Positions 47,729 to 55,612 of a stretch of 55,612 nucleotides of DNA are shown here, piece by piece. Position 1 is the stretch's first letter. Each line of letters begins with the position of its first letter. The notes under the pieces are model-generated. The model saw only the letters and a list, made by a program, of their open reading frames with translations, ran no database searches and was not told where the DNA came from. The DNA lies in contig JAQBQH010000015.1 in the NCBI GenBank assembly GCA_028287105.1, positions 1 through 55,612 on the forward strand, read 5' to 3'. Source of the DNA: Myxococcales bacterium (GTDB taxonomy: Bacteria > Myxococcota_A > Polyangia > Palsa-1104). The translations under genes and the position numbers were made by a program.

Positions 47729-47747
47729 GTCTTTCCTTGGGAAAGAC
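47729..47747. repeat. Hairpin between PilZ and diheme lipoprotein genes
   Basis: GTCTTTCC (47729-47736) pairs with GGAAAGAC (47740-47747) around a 3-nt loop. The flanks CAACC and GGTTG can extend pairing at a distance. It could be a terminator of pilZ or an operator of the next gene. Confidence 0.45.
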
Positions 47748-47807
47748 TGTGGAACATTGGTTGCACATTGCGCGCTGCAGAGCACGTCCTTGCGTACGAG
47801 GAGACTC

Positions 47808-49244
47808 ATGCTGCCGCGCCTGATCCTGATTTTCGCCGCCTTTGCCCCGCTCGGCTGCCTGCAGTGGGTCGTGCCCGAGCATTCGTCGGCGCCGGCCAAC
47901 ATCCACTCGCCGCTCGTGCCGGAGAACACGTTCGAGACGCTGCAGGGCTTCGATGACATGCACGCGACCTTGTGCGAAGACGACGGCTCGCATCCGAACT
48001 TTCCGAACAGCGGCGATCTGTTGACCAAGGTCTTCTGCCAGGACAAGGTGCCGGGCGGCGCGATGCCGAAGCCGACCAGTCTCGCCGAGCTCCTGGTTCT
48101 GCTCGGGCTCGACTTCAAGGATCCCAACGGCGGCAACGGCATCGGCGGCAATCCCGGCTTCGCGCTCCTCGGCCATTCGTCGGCGCTCACGGCGCGCAAG
48201 GTCTCGAGCATCATGCCGACCGCGTTCATCTTCACGCCGCCGCCCGCCGACGGCTCCAAGCCCTCCGGCTACATCTTCCTCGCCTACGATCCGGGCGAGC
48301 AGTTCGTGGAGATCGCGTCGCACGATCCGGTCACCGACGAGGTGAACTTCTATCTCGTCATGTTCGAGAAGGGCTGCGCCAAGCAAGCCGGCGGGTGCAA
48401 GAACAAAGATCTGCTGACGCCGAACCTGGTCAAGGACTGGGTCGAGGTGCGCCAGTACGAGTCGAACACCGAGCTCAACAACACCATCGCCGACTGCCGT
48501 CAGTGCCACGCGCCCGACGACACCAAGCCGCAGATCCTGCGCATGCAGGAGAACTCCATGCCGTTCACGCACTGGTTCTCACAGGAGACGTCGGGCGGGC
48601 GGCAGCTGTTCGACGAGTTCCATCAGGCGCATCCGACCAACGAGGACTACGGCGGCATTCCCGCCTCGCTGCTCGACAAGTCGAGCCCGGCGCTGATGGC
48701 GCAGATGATCAAGCAGGCCGGCTTCGGCGATCAGCCCAATGCCTTCGACTCGACGGCGATCGAAGCCGAGATGGCCGCCAGCGGCAAGAGCGCGACCTGG
48801 CAGAAAATCTACGACCAGGGCGTCGCGGGCAAATTCATCGCCGCGCCCTATCACGACATCTCGGTCAGCGATCCGGGCAAGCTCGTCAAGATGAGCGACG
48901 CCTACAAGAAGTGGATGAGCGGCGGCGCCGACATCCCCGACGTGCGCGAGGTCTTCTTCGACGTCGGGCTGCGTGACATGAGCTTCGCGCCCAAGGCGGG
49001 CCTGACGCCGCGCGCGATGGTCGTGCAGATGTGCCAGCAGTGCCACCACTCCGGCCTCGATCCGACCATCTCGCGCGAGAATTTTCTCGTCGACAAGCTC
49101 GACGAGATGACGCGCCAGGAGAAGGATCTCGCCATCGAACGGATGCTGCTGCCCGACAACGACCGGCTGGCCATGCCGCCGGTGCTCTTCCGCACCATCA
49201 GCGACGCCGAGCGGCAGCAGATGATCTCGGAGCTGAAGAAGTAA
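47808..49244 (+). CDS. Lipoprotein with two CxxCH haem-binding motifs
   Basis: 478 residues. The lipobox is Pro-Leu-Gly-Cys (Cys17). Two c-type haem sites are present, Cys230-Arg-Gln-Cys233-His234 and Cys409-Gln-Gln-Cys412-His413, so it is probably an outer-membrane-anchored or periplasmic diheme protein. The rest does not match a cytochrome peroxidase or known diheme family that I recognise; a c-type cytochrome with a large unfamiliar N-terminal domain is the safest statement. ATG 47808 has GGAG about 6 nt upstream. Convergent with the Asp-box propeller gene. Electron partner unknown. Confidence 0.78.
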   Translation: MLPRLILIFAAFAPLGCLQWVVPEHSSAPANIHSPLVPENTFETLQGFDDMHATLCEDDGSHPNFPNSGDLLTKVFCQDKVPGGAMPKPTSLAELLVLLGLDFKDPNGGNGIGGNPGFALLGHSSALTARKVSSIMPTAFIFTPPPADGSKPSGYIFLAYDPGEQFVEIASHDPVTDEVNFYLVMFEKGCAKQAGGCKNKDLLTPNLVKDWVEVRQYESNTELNNTIADCRQCHAPDDTKPQILRMQENSMPFTHWFSQETSGGRQLFDEFHQAHPTNEDYGGIPASLLDKSSPALMAQMIKQAGFGDQPNAFDSTAIEAEMAASGKSATWQKIYDQGVAGKFIAAPYHDISVSDPGKLVKMSDAYKKWMSGGADIPDVREVFFDVGLRDMSFAPKAGLTPRAMVVQMCQQCHHSGLDPTISRENFLVDKLDEMTRQEKDLAIERMLLPDNDRLAMPPVLFRTISDAERQQMISELKK

Positions 49245-49423
49245 TCCGCGCACGCCGCGACCGGGCGCTGCTCGCGCGCGGACCCGGGCGGCCAATGTCG
49301 CCATCGACGGTCGCCTCGACGAGCGCGCAGTTTAATATGCTGCGCCGTCGGTGCGGAGCCGCGGACGTGCGAGGAGAGGATCGACAGGCGTGGACTGGAG
49401 GGTGCGGGCGTGCGGGCGGTACG

Positions 49424-52045
49424 TTACGGCGTGGCGAGCTTCTCCGAGCGCATCACGATGTTGTCGACGAGCACGCCGCAGTTGTGCCCCGGGCGCACAT
49501 CACTGCAGATGCCGCCGCCGTCCTGCGCGTACTCCCAGCGCAGCTGCACCGTCGTGCCGGCCATGCCGGGCAGGCGCAGCTTGACGTGCTTGAGGCCCGC
49601 CGAGTCGCCGGCCCACGCCGACATGTCCTCGAAGTAGGCGCGCGACGAGTTGCGCGGGAAGTGCTTGGGATAGCCCTGGAGGCTGCCGGTCTTGAACTGC
49701 GACTGGAACGCGTCGACGAGGACCGAGCGCGACACGTGCCCGGGCGTGCCGTCGAAGATGCGCAGGAAGAAGCCGTCGTAGGCGAGCACGTTGAAGCTCG
49801 GATCGTCCTCGCTGTCGTAGCAGACGTCGAACTCGAGCGTGACGTCGCCCGTGTCGGCGGGCACGGCGATCGCGGGCGAGATCAGGCGCTCCCAGCGCGT
49901 CGGGTCGCCGGGCGTCCCGTCGGCCGCGACGGGGCCGTCGTTGGCGTTGACGTGGAAGGCGCCGTTCGATTTGGTGCCGCAGAAGCTCGACGAGGTCGTC
50001 CACGGCACCGTGTTGGCGCCGCCGGCGTGCACCGCGTTCCAGCCGGTGGGCAGCGCGCCAGCCGCCACCGCGTCGAAGTTCTCCGCGAAGAGCGGCCGCG
50101 ACACGCGCGTTCCCGTGTCGACCGTGACGTGCAGCGTGCCGAACCCGAGCGGCGCGCCCTGCACGACGTGCAGCGCGATGTCGATGGGCGTACCGGCGAC
50201 GAAGCTCTTGCCGATGAACAGCGTGACCGGCAGCGTTCCGGTCGCGCCCGGCGCCAGCGACGAGATGACCTTGAAGGGCGGCAGCACCACCACGTTCGCC
50301 GCCGACGAGTCGGCCCACGCCGCCACGTCACGAATCGTGGTCGCGTTGATCGGGTTGGTGACGTAGTTGGTCACCGGGATCTGCACGGTCACGACGTCGC
50401 CCGGGTCGATGTTGCCGTCGCGGCCCGACTCGGTGAAGGTCGCGTCGCCGGCCTGCAGCGTCGCGGAGCTGCCGAGGCGCGCGGCGACGTCGGTGTGCTT
50501 GCCCTCGACGTCCGGCACGGTGAAGCTGCCCGAGGTCGGCTGGCCGTCGGTGAAGCCGACCGGGTGGGTGACGGCGTAGGCGCTGTAGAGATCGCCGTTG
50601 CGCGCTGCGCCCTGGATGTAGTCGCCGATGTTCGGCTGACCGGTGTCGTTGCCCCACGCGGCGTGGAACGGGCGATCGGTGAGCGCGCGCGGCCGCGTCC
50701 AGGTGACGCCGCCGTCGTCGGAGAAGGTGTAGCTGGTCTGGGTCAGGTCACCCGAGCTGGCAACGCCCTGGTCGTAGTACATGACGTAGACGCGGCCGAG
50801 GGTGTCGTCGACGCTGACCGACGGGAACCACTGCGCGCGATCGTGACCGGGGCGGCTGTTGAGGATGACGGTCGGCTCGAAGGTGCGGCCGCCGTCGATC
50901 GAACGATGGAACGCGATGTCGGCGCCGTCGTGGTTGTCGTTGGTGGTGTGGACGACGTAGACGTTGCCGTGGTGGCGACCGCGCGAGTTGTCGACGGCGA
51001 CCGAGGGGAACTGGTGCACGCGATCGTTGCCGAGGATCTGATCGATGAAGAAGAACGGGCTGCCGAGCTCGATTGGATCGCTCCAGGTGGCGCCATTGTC
51101 AGACGAGCGCGCGAAGCCGATGGCGTTGCCTTCGGCGTGGAAGCGCGCCCACGCGACGTAGGCGTTCGACGTGCGGCGCGCGAACGCCGGCATCGATCCC
51201 TGCCCGTCGAACTCGGTGGCGGAGACGACGGCGCCGGGCGACCAGGTCGGCAGCGCCGCGAGGATGTCGTCGCTGTAGGCGGTGCGCATCTGCGGGCCGG
51301 CGTCCGAGAAGTTGGTCCAGCTGATGAGGACGCGCTTGGTCTCGGGATCGACGTCGAGGAACTCCTTGTCGGCGGCATCGCCGGGGCTCGACGGATGCGT
51401 GGCCGCGGTGACCTCGAACGGACCCTGCCAGGTGTGGCCGCAGTCGGTCGAGCGATGGACGCCCATCGTCTGCGCCGAGGCGCCGTCGGCGCTGGCGGTC
51501 ATCAAGATCGAGCCGTAGACGAAGGTGCAGCCGCTGACCCACTTGACCGTCGGGTCGCCGAAGACCTCGGGGAACAATTGTCCGCCGAGGTTGACGTCGC
51601 CCGGCGAAGGCAGCTGACCGCCGTCGGCGAAGGTGCGCCCGCCGTCGTCGGAGTAGATGACGCCCGAGAGCGAGATCGGGTTGAGCGAGAAGCCGCGTAC
51701 GTCGTTGTAGCCGATGACGATGTGTTGGCCGCTGGCGTCGACGGCGATCGAGGTCTCGGCCTGACCGGCGCCGAGCGAGACGACCGCGTCGGGATCGACG
51801 AACGGATTGTCCTCGTCGCCGCAGTCGGGGTCGGTGCCGCCGCAGTTGGTGGTCGCCTTGAACAGCTTCGGCTTGTTGTTCGCCAGCGCGCGCACTCGCT
51901 GTGCCGCGAGGCGGCCCATCGGCGACATGCGGCTCTCGGGACGTTTCGCCTTGAGGGCGCTCGGTTGCGACGCGGTGGGTGCGTCGATGGTTCCGGTGCA
52001 ACCAGCGCCAAGCGCGGCTGCGACGACGATGAGACGAAGCTTCAT
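49424..52045 (-). CDS. Asp-box (BNR) propeller lipoprotein, sialidase-like
   Basis: 873 residues. Lipobox Leu-Gly-Ala-Gly-Cys (Cys16). Residues about 90-480 contain five or more Asp-boxes (SDDGGRTF, STDCGHTW, SSDNGATW, SIDGGRTF, SDDGGVTW) of a six-bladed sialidase/BNR propeller. Residues 520-640 form a beta-sandwich and residues 660-870 a carbohydrate-binding-like jelly roll (GWNAVH to IVMRSEK). A catalytic triad (Arg, Tyr, Glu) of sialidases could not be located with certainty, so enzyme activity is open. ATG 52045 has GGAGG 7 nt upstream and a placed promoter (52072-52101). Confidence 0.82.
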   Translation of the reverse strand: MKLRLIVVAAALGAGCTGTIDAPTASQPSALKAKRPESRMSPMGRLAAQRVRALANNKPKLFKATTNCGGTDPDCGDEDNPFVDPDAVVSLGAGQAETSIAVDASGQHIVIGYNDVRGFSLNPISLSGVIYSDDGGRTFADGGQLPSPGDVNLGGQLFPEVFGDPTVKWVSGCTFVYGSILMTASADGASAQTMGVHRSTDCGHTWQGPFEVTAATHPSSPGDAADKEFLDVDPETKRVLISWTNFSDAGPQMRTAYSDDILAALPTWSPGAVVSATEFDGQGSMPAFARRTSNAYVAWARFHAEGNAIGFARSSDNGATWSDPIELGSPFFFIDQILGNDRVHQFPSVAVDNSRGRHHGNVYVVHTTNDNHDGADIAFHRSIDGGRTFEPTVILNSRPGHDRAQWFPSVSVDDTLGRVYVMYYDQGVASSGDLTQTSYTFSDDGGVTWTRPRALTDRPFHAAWGNDTGQPNIGDYIQGAARNGDLYSAYAVTHPVGFTDGQPTSGSFTVPDVEGKHTDVAARLGSSATLQAGDATFTESGRDGNIDPGDVVTVQIPVTNYVTNPINATTIRDVAAWADSSAANVVVLPPFKVISSLAPGATGTLPVTLFIGKSFVAGTPIDIALHVVQGAPLGFGTLHVTVDTGTRVSRPLFAENFDAVAAGALPTGWNAVHAGGANTVPWTTSSSFCGTKSNGAFHVNANDGPVAADGTPGDPTRWERLISPAIAVPADTGDVTLEFDVCYDSEDDPSFNVLAYDGFFLRIFDGTPGHVSRSVLVDAFQSQFKTGSLQGYPKHFPRNSSRAYFEDMSAWAGDSAGLKHVKLRLPGMAGTTVQLRWEYAQDGGGICSDVRPGHNCGVLVDNIVMRSEKLATP

Positions 52046-52071
52046 GGACCTACCTCCGGGGAGTTCCGCGG

Positions 52072-52101
52072 ACAGTAGCCACAGCGGCCCGTCGCTGCCA
52101 A
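52072..52101 (-). promoter_or_regulatory. Promoter of the Asp-box lipoprotein gene
   Basis: TTGGCA (52096-52101), 18-nt spacer, TACTGT (52072-52077) on the minus strand, giving a leader of about 20 nt that includes GGAGG (52053-52057). Confidence 0.45.
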
Positions 52102-52140
52102 GCGACACGGGACACGCGCGCGACGATTGCAACGAATACG

Positions 52141-52160
52141 CATCGCGTGGTTACGCGATG
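52141..52160. repeat. Perfect 8-bp hairpin
   Basis: CATCGCGT (52141-52148) pairs with ACGCGATG (52153-52160) around GGTT. It lies 140 bp after the hybrid kinase stop and 40 bp upstream of the next promoter. Candidate operator or terminator; no T-tract. Confidence 0.55.
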
Positions 52161-52300
52161 TCCCGATGTGTCGGCCGGACGTCTCGACGGGGGAGGTCGC
52201 GCACCGGGTCGTCGGCGTTTCCCCAGCGCGCGCAGCCGTTGCCGTCGGGGCAAGCCTCGTACGGGTCACGCGCGGCGAGGCCGCCCCAAGGTGCTACCGG

Positions 52301-54634
52301 CTAGCTCCGTTTTTCGGCGTCGTCGAGGACGTGACGAACCCGGCGAGCCAGCCCATCGCGGTCGAAGGGCTTGCCGAGAAAGGGCGTCCCGTCGCCGGAT
52401 CGCGCGTCGCCCGGATAGCCGGACATGTGCACCACCTTCATGCTCGGGCGCGTATCGGCCAGGCGGCGCGCCAGCTCGACGCCGTCCATGCGCGGCATGA
52501 CCACGTCGCTGAGGAGCAGATCGATGGGGCCATCGAAGCGATTGGCGATGGTGAGCGCGTCGGCGCCGTCGCGCGCTTCGAGCACGCGATAGCCGAGGCG
52601 ACCGAGCACCAGGCTCACGAACTCGCGCACCGATTCGTCGTCCTCGGCCAGGAGGATGGTCTCGCTGCCGCCGGGGAGCGCCGCGTTCGGCGACGGCGGC
52701 GCCTCGGCGGTGCACGCCTCGTGCTCTCGCGGCAGATAGACCCGGAACTCCGAGCCGCGTCCCGGCTCGCTGTCGACGAAGATGTGCCCGCGGCACTGCT
52801 CGACGATGCCGTAGACCGTCGACAAGCCGAGCCCGGTCCCTTTGCCCTGCTCCTTGGTGGTGAAGAATGGCTCGAAGAGGTGCGCCCGCGTGTGCGCGTC
52901 CATGCCGACGCCGCTGTCGGCGACGGCGAGCAGGACCCAGTCGCGAGCGGGCAGACCGTCGCCGCCGGCGACGTCGGAGGTGCACAACGTCAGCTTGCCG
53001 CCGGACGGCATGGCGTCGCGGGCGTTGATCGCCAGGTTCATGATCACCTGCTCGAGCGAGCCGGGATCGGCCTTGACCCGTCCGCGCGCGTCGAGTTGGA
53101 CGCGCAGCTCGACGTCGGCGCCGATCATCCGCTGCAACATGTCGGCGGTGGCGCGGACCGCGTCGTTGGGATCGAGCACCACGGGCTCGAGCGCCTGCTT
53201 GCGCGTGAAGGTGAGGAGCTGCTGCGTCAGCGCCGCGGCGCGCCGGGTCGAGCGCTGGATCTGCTCGGCATAGCGGCGCATCGGATCGGCGATGTCGAGC
53301 AGCTCGAGCAGCAGCGTGTCGGCGCCGCCGATCGCCGTCAGGATGTTGTTGAAGTCGTGGGCCAGCCCGCCGGCGAGTCGGCCGACCGCTTCCATCTTCT
53401 GCGACTGGCGCAGCTCGCTCTCGAGCCGCCGCAGATCGGTGACGTCGTGCGCGATGAGCAGCACGCTGTCCTCGCCGCCGACCTCGATGCGATCGACCGA
53501 CAGCAACGTCTCGCGCACCTCGCCCGACTTGACCCGCATCTTCGCGGTGAAGTCGCGCACCAGGCCGCGCGCATCGAGCGCCGCGAACAGCTGGTCGCGC
53601 TGCGCGATGTCCTGCCACAGCCCGAGATCCAGGGACGTGCGCCCGACCTGCTCGGCGCGCGAGAACCCGGTGAGCCGCTCCCACGCCTCGTTGACGTCGA
53701 GGAATCGCTTGTCCGACATGCGCGACAAGAGCGCCGCCATCGGCAGCGCGCGGAAGACTTGCGAGAAGCGTTGCTCCGATTTTCGCAGCAGCTCCTCGGC
53801 CTGGCGGCGCTCGCTGATGTCGATGGCGATCCCGGCCAGGGCGGTGGGCCGGCCGCCGGCGTCGAGGATGGGAAAACGCGTGACCAGAAAGTCGCGGACG
53901 CCACTGAGCGTCGGCAGCGGCTCGATCGCTTGCACCGGCTCGCGGCGCTCGAGCGCGCGCCGTTCGTGCTCACTACTGACCTCGGCGTACGGCGAGCCGA
54001 ACAGCTCGTGCGCGCGCTTGCCGTAGGCCTTGTCCGGGTCGATGCCGAATGCGCGCAGCGCCTCGCGACTGACGACCAGGTGGCGGCCTTCGAGGTCTTT
54101 GACGAAGACGACGACCGGCGCGTGGTCGAGCAGCGCCTGCAGCTGACGCTGCGTCTGGCGCGCGAGGTCGCGCTCGGTCAGCGCGTCCTGTCGCAGCGTC
54201 AGCTCGGCGGTGACCTCCTTGAACATGAGCGCGACGTGGGCGACGCGGCCTTCGGCGTCGAGCAGGGGGAACCCGGTGCACGTGACGGCGCAGCGGCGGC
54301 CGGCTCCCTTGGTCGTCGCCTCCTGGCGCGCGTCGTACCACACCGGCGGCGTCGTGAAGCTCTCGCCGGCGAACGCGCGGTGCGTGAGCTCGAGGATGCC
54401 CTCGCGCGCCAGTTGCGGGTCCCCGAGGACGTTGTACTCGGGCGGCGGCTCGGCGCCGAAGATCTCGCGGAACGCCCGGTTGGTGAAGAGGCAGCGGCCA
54501 TCGCCACGATAGAGCTGGAACCCGATAGGCGAGTGGGCGACGAGGCCGACCAGAAGCGCCACGGGATCGGCGACGCCCGAAAGCCGTTTGCGCACTTCCT
54601 CCAGCTCGCCGTCCATCCGATCGCCGATCTCCAT
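52301..54634 (-). CDS. Hybrid sensor histidine kinase with three PAS domains and a receiver
   Basis: 777 residues, no signal peptide or membrane helix, so cytoplasmic. PAS-type domains at about 25-145, 160-275 and 285-400; HisKA with His426 in GGLAHDFNNIL; HATPase with NLAINARDA, DSGVGMD and GTGLGLSTVYG; C-terminal receiver with Asp710 in LLLSDVVMPRMDG and Lys in GKPF. Phosphate probably passes from His426 to Asp710 and on to an unlinked partner. A 13-bp dyad (54637-54649) overlaps its -10 box, which ends 7 nt before the ATG, so autoregulation is plausible. No cognate regulator gene is adjacent. Confidence 0.92.
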   Translation of the reverse strand: MEIGDRMDGELEEVRKRLSGVADPVALLVGLVAHSPIGFQLYRGDGRCLFTNRAFREIFGAEPPPEYNVLGDPQLAREGILELTHRAFAGESFTTPPVWYDARQEATTKGAGRRCAVTCTGFPLLDAEGRVAHVALMFKEVTAELTLRQDALTERDLARQTQRQLQALLDHAPVVVFVKDLEGRHLVVSREALRAFGIDPDKAYGKRAHELFGSPYAEVSSEHERRALERREPVQAIEPLPTLSGVRDFLVTRFPILDAGGRPTALAGIAIDISERRQAEELLRKSEQRFSQVFRALPMAALLSRMSDKRFLDVNEAWERLTGFSRAEQVGRTSLDLGLWQDIAQRDQLFAALDARGLVRDFTAKMRVKSGEVRETLLSVDRIEVGGEDSVLLIAHDVTDLRRLESELRQSQKMEAVGRLAGGLAHDFNNILTAIGGADTLLLELLDIADPMRRYAEQIQRSTRRAAALTQQLLTFTRKQALEPVVLDPNDAVRATADMLQRMIGADVELRVQLDARGRVKADPGSLEQVIMNLAINARDAMPSGGKLTLCTSDVAGGDGLPARDWVLLAVADSGVGMDAHTRAHLFEPFFTTKEQGKGTGLGLSTVYGIVEQCRGHIFVDSEPGRGSEFRVYLPREHEACTAEAPPSPNAALPGGSETILLAEDDESVREFVSLVLGRLGYRVLEARDGADALTIANRFDGPIDLLLSDVVMPRMDGVELARRLADTRPSMKVVHMSGYPGDARSGDGTPFLGKPFDRDGLARRVRHVLDDAEKRS

Positions 54635-54636
54635 TC

Positions 54637-54649
54637 GCTACTTAGTAGC
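54637..54649. promoter_or_regulatory. Dyad overlapping the -10 box of the hybrid kinase gene
   Basis: GCTACT-T-AGTAGC is a perfect 6-bp dyad. Read on the minus strand it contains an extended -10 (TGC-TACTAA, hexamer 54642-54647) ending 7 nt before the ATG at 54634. A dimer bound here would block polymerase. Confidence 0.4.
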
Positions 54650-54806
54650 AAGAGCCCGACCGATCACGCGCATCTATCGAAAGCGCTGCGATCGCGGTAC
54701 GAGAGACGTCGTCCATGCGGCTCGAGAGGCGGCCAGGCGGTCGGCGAGACCCCGCTCGAGCGCCGCTGACCAGGCACGAGATGACCACCTTGGAAAGGAC
54801 GAGCCA

Positions 54807-55415
54807 ATGACCTCCAGTCTGACCGTCAAAGTGATTCTGGGTACGACGCGCGAGGGCCGCTTCGGCGACAAGCCGGCGCACTGGATCCTCGGGGAAGCGG
54901 CGAAGCTTCCCGGCGTCGAGGCCGAGTTGCTCGACCTACGCGACTTCCCGCTCCCGTTCTTCGACCGCCCGAAGTCGCCGGGTCGCGAGGGCGGCGTCTA
55001 CCCGCACCCGGTGGTCACGCGCTGGGCCGAGCAGGTCGCGAAGGCCGACGCCTACATCGTGGTCTCGCCCGAGTACAACCATGGATACCCTGCCGTGCTC
55101 AAGAACGCCTTCGATCACCTGTACCCGGAGTGGGCGCGGAAGCCCATCGGGTTTGTCAGTTACGGCAACGCTGGCGGGGCGCGCGCCGTCGAGCAACTTC
55201 GGCTGGTCGCCGTGGAGCTGCAGATGTGGCCCATCATGCGAGCCCTCCACCTACCGGTCGAGGTCTACTTCGCAGCGATGAAGGAGCCGATCCCGCCGAA
55301 TCCCGAGGTGTTCGAGCCGCTGCGCAAGCACCTCGGCGTCGACCACGTCGCCCGGTTCTTCGACGACTTGCTCTGGGCCACGCGAGCGCTCAAGGCGGCT
55401 CGCGCATCGGGCTAG
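54807..55415 (+). CDS. NADPH-dependent FMN reductase family protein
   Basis: 202 residues, flavodoxin-like fold. The N-terminal phosphate-binding loop is ILGTTREGRFGDK, followed by the family motif SPEYNHGYPAVLKNAFDHL near 90-110 and GFVSYGNAGGARA. Enzymes of this family reduce FMN, quinones, azo dyes or chromate with NAD(P)H. AAGGA lies about 7 nt before ATG 54807. It is divergent from the hybrid kinase with 172 bp between starts. The 149 bp after it, up to the tRNA, hold no gene. The physiological substrate cannot be told. Confidence 0.9.
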   Translation: MTSSLTVKVILGTTREGRFGDKPAHWILGEAAKLPGVEAELLDLRDFPLPFFDRPKSPGREGGVYPHPVVTRWAEQVAKADAYIVVSPEYNHGYPAVLKNAFDHLYPEWARKPIGFVSYGNAGGARAVEQLRLVAVELQMWPIMRALHLPVEVYFAAMKEPIPPNPEVFEPLRKHLGVDHVARFFDDLLWATRALKAARASG

Positions 55416-55564
55416 CGTTTCAACTGTTCGTGCCGAGACCCGTCCAAAACGGCAGCGCCAGGCGCACGGGCGCAAGATAGCGCTCAACGCGCTCTCATCA
55501 TCGAGCGCTGTGCGACCGACGGCCAAGACGCGTCAACGGTGGTGAGCAGTGGTGGGGACTGTTG

Positions 55565-55612
55565 TGGAGCCGATGCCCGGATTTGAACCGGGGACCTACG
55601 GTTTACGAAACC
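55565..55612 (-). tRNA. tRNA-Thr (anticodon CGT), 3' part only
   Basis: The minus strand gives, from the window edge, three bases of the anticodon stem, a loop T-T-C-G-T-A-A with anticodon CGT, and the matching 3' stem ACCGT. A 5-nt variable loop follows, then a T-arm CCCGG-TTCAAAT-CCGGG, the acceptor 3' strand, discriminator T and an encoded CCA. The 5' half (acceptor, D-arm) lies beyond the window. CGT reads the codon ACG, frequent in high-GC genes. Confidence 0.92.

Noticed and set aside
55416-55564. Small gene between the FMN reductase and the tRNA
   Set aside because: Short frames lack start signals and known motifs. Only a weak inverted repeat (AGCGCTC / GAGCGCT) is visible.

Overview
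This is a continuous high-GC chromosomal segment. It most resembles a member of the Myxococcota (the former Deltaproteobacteria). The pointers are many lipoproteins, AgmX/PglI-type (TonB-C-like) domains named after a myxobacterial gliding protein, a phoH / GAF-HD-GYP / ybeY cluster, an NtrC-type two-component pair, and complete acyl-CoA and methylmalonyl-CoA machinery. No integrase, transposase, phage gene or CRISPR array was seen. The genus cannot be fixed from the sequence.

Layout. 1-2773: two minus-strand lipoproteins, a HEAT-repeat protein cut by the left edge and a Kelch propeller. 2892-12825: one long plus-strand operon with thiolase, 3-hydroxyacyl-CoA dehydrogenase, enoyl-CoA hydratase, three acyl-CoA dehydrogenases, the B12-binding methylmalonyl-CoA mutase subunit and MeaB, with three exported AgmX-like proteins inserted and translationally coupled. 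12871-14851: a lipoprotein and a geranylgeranyl-reductase-type flavoprotein. 14791-20154 (minus): ketoacid CoA-transferase scoA and scoB with a membrane protein between them, the catalytic mutase subunit, an IHF/HU protein and a WD40-TIR-like fusion. 20217-26905: a lipoprotein, an RNA m5U methyltransferase, an amidohydrolase, an ATP-grasp ligase facing a zinc peptidase, holA and rpsT. 27116-31449: mazG, and phoH / HD-GYP / ybeY. 31421-35297: a small lipoprotein, isoaspartyl peptidase, GNAT and a sulfatase-like protein. 35528-38915: sensor kinase and sigma-54 activator. 39012-47069: a cation/proton antiporter and a heavy-metal RND efflux set (czcC facing czcBA). 47270-55415: PilZ, a diheme lipoprotein, an Asp-box propeller, a hybrid kinase and an FMN reductase. 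The right edge cuts a tRNA-Thr(CGT).

The metabolic block works as one unit. Acetoacetate and short or branched acyl-CoAs are activated (ScoAB), dehydrogenated, hydrated, oxidised and thiolysed. Propionyl-derived methylmalonyl-CoA is isomerised to succinyl-CoA by a two-subunit B12 mutase guarded by MeaB.

The most unusual signal is in the only long non-coding stretch (42265-42789). It holds two near-identical imperfect palindromic elements of about 147 bp in inverted orientation. Their arms differ at only two positions, apparently a compensatory pair, while their 25-nt centres are unrelated. A second signal runs across the window: at least thirteen genes have a -10-like hexamer ending 6-9 nt before the start codon, which predicts widespread leaderless transcription.
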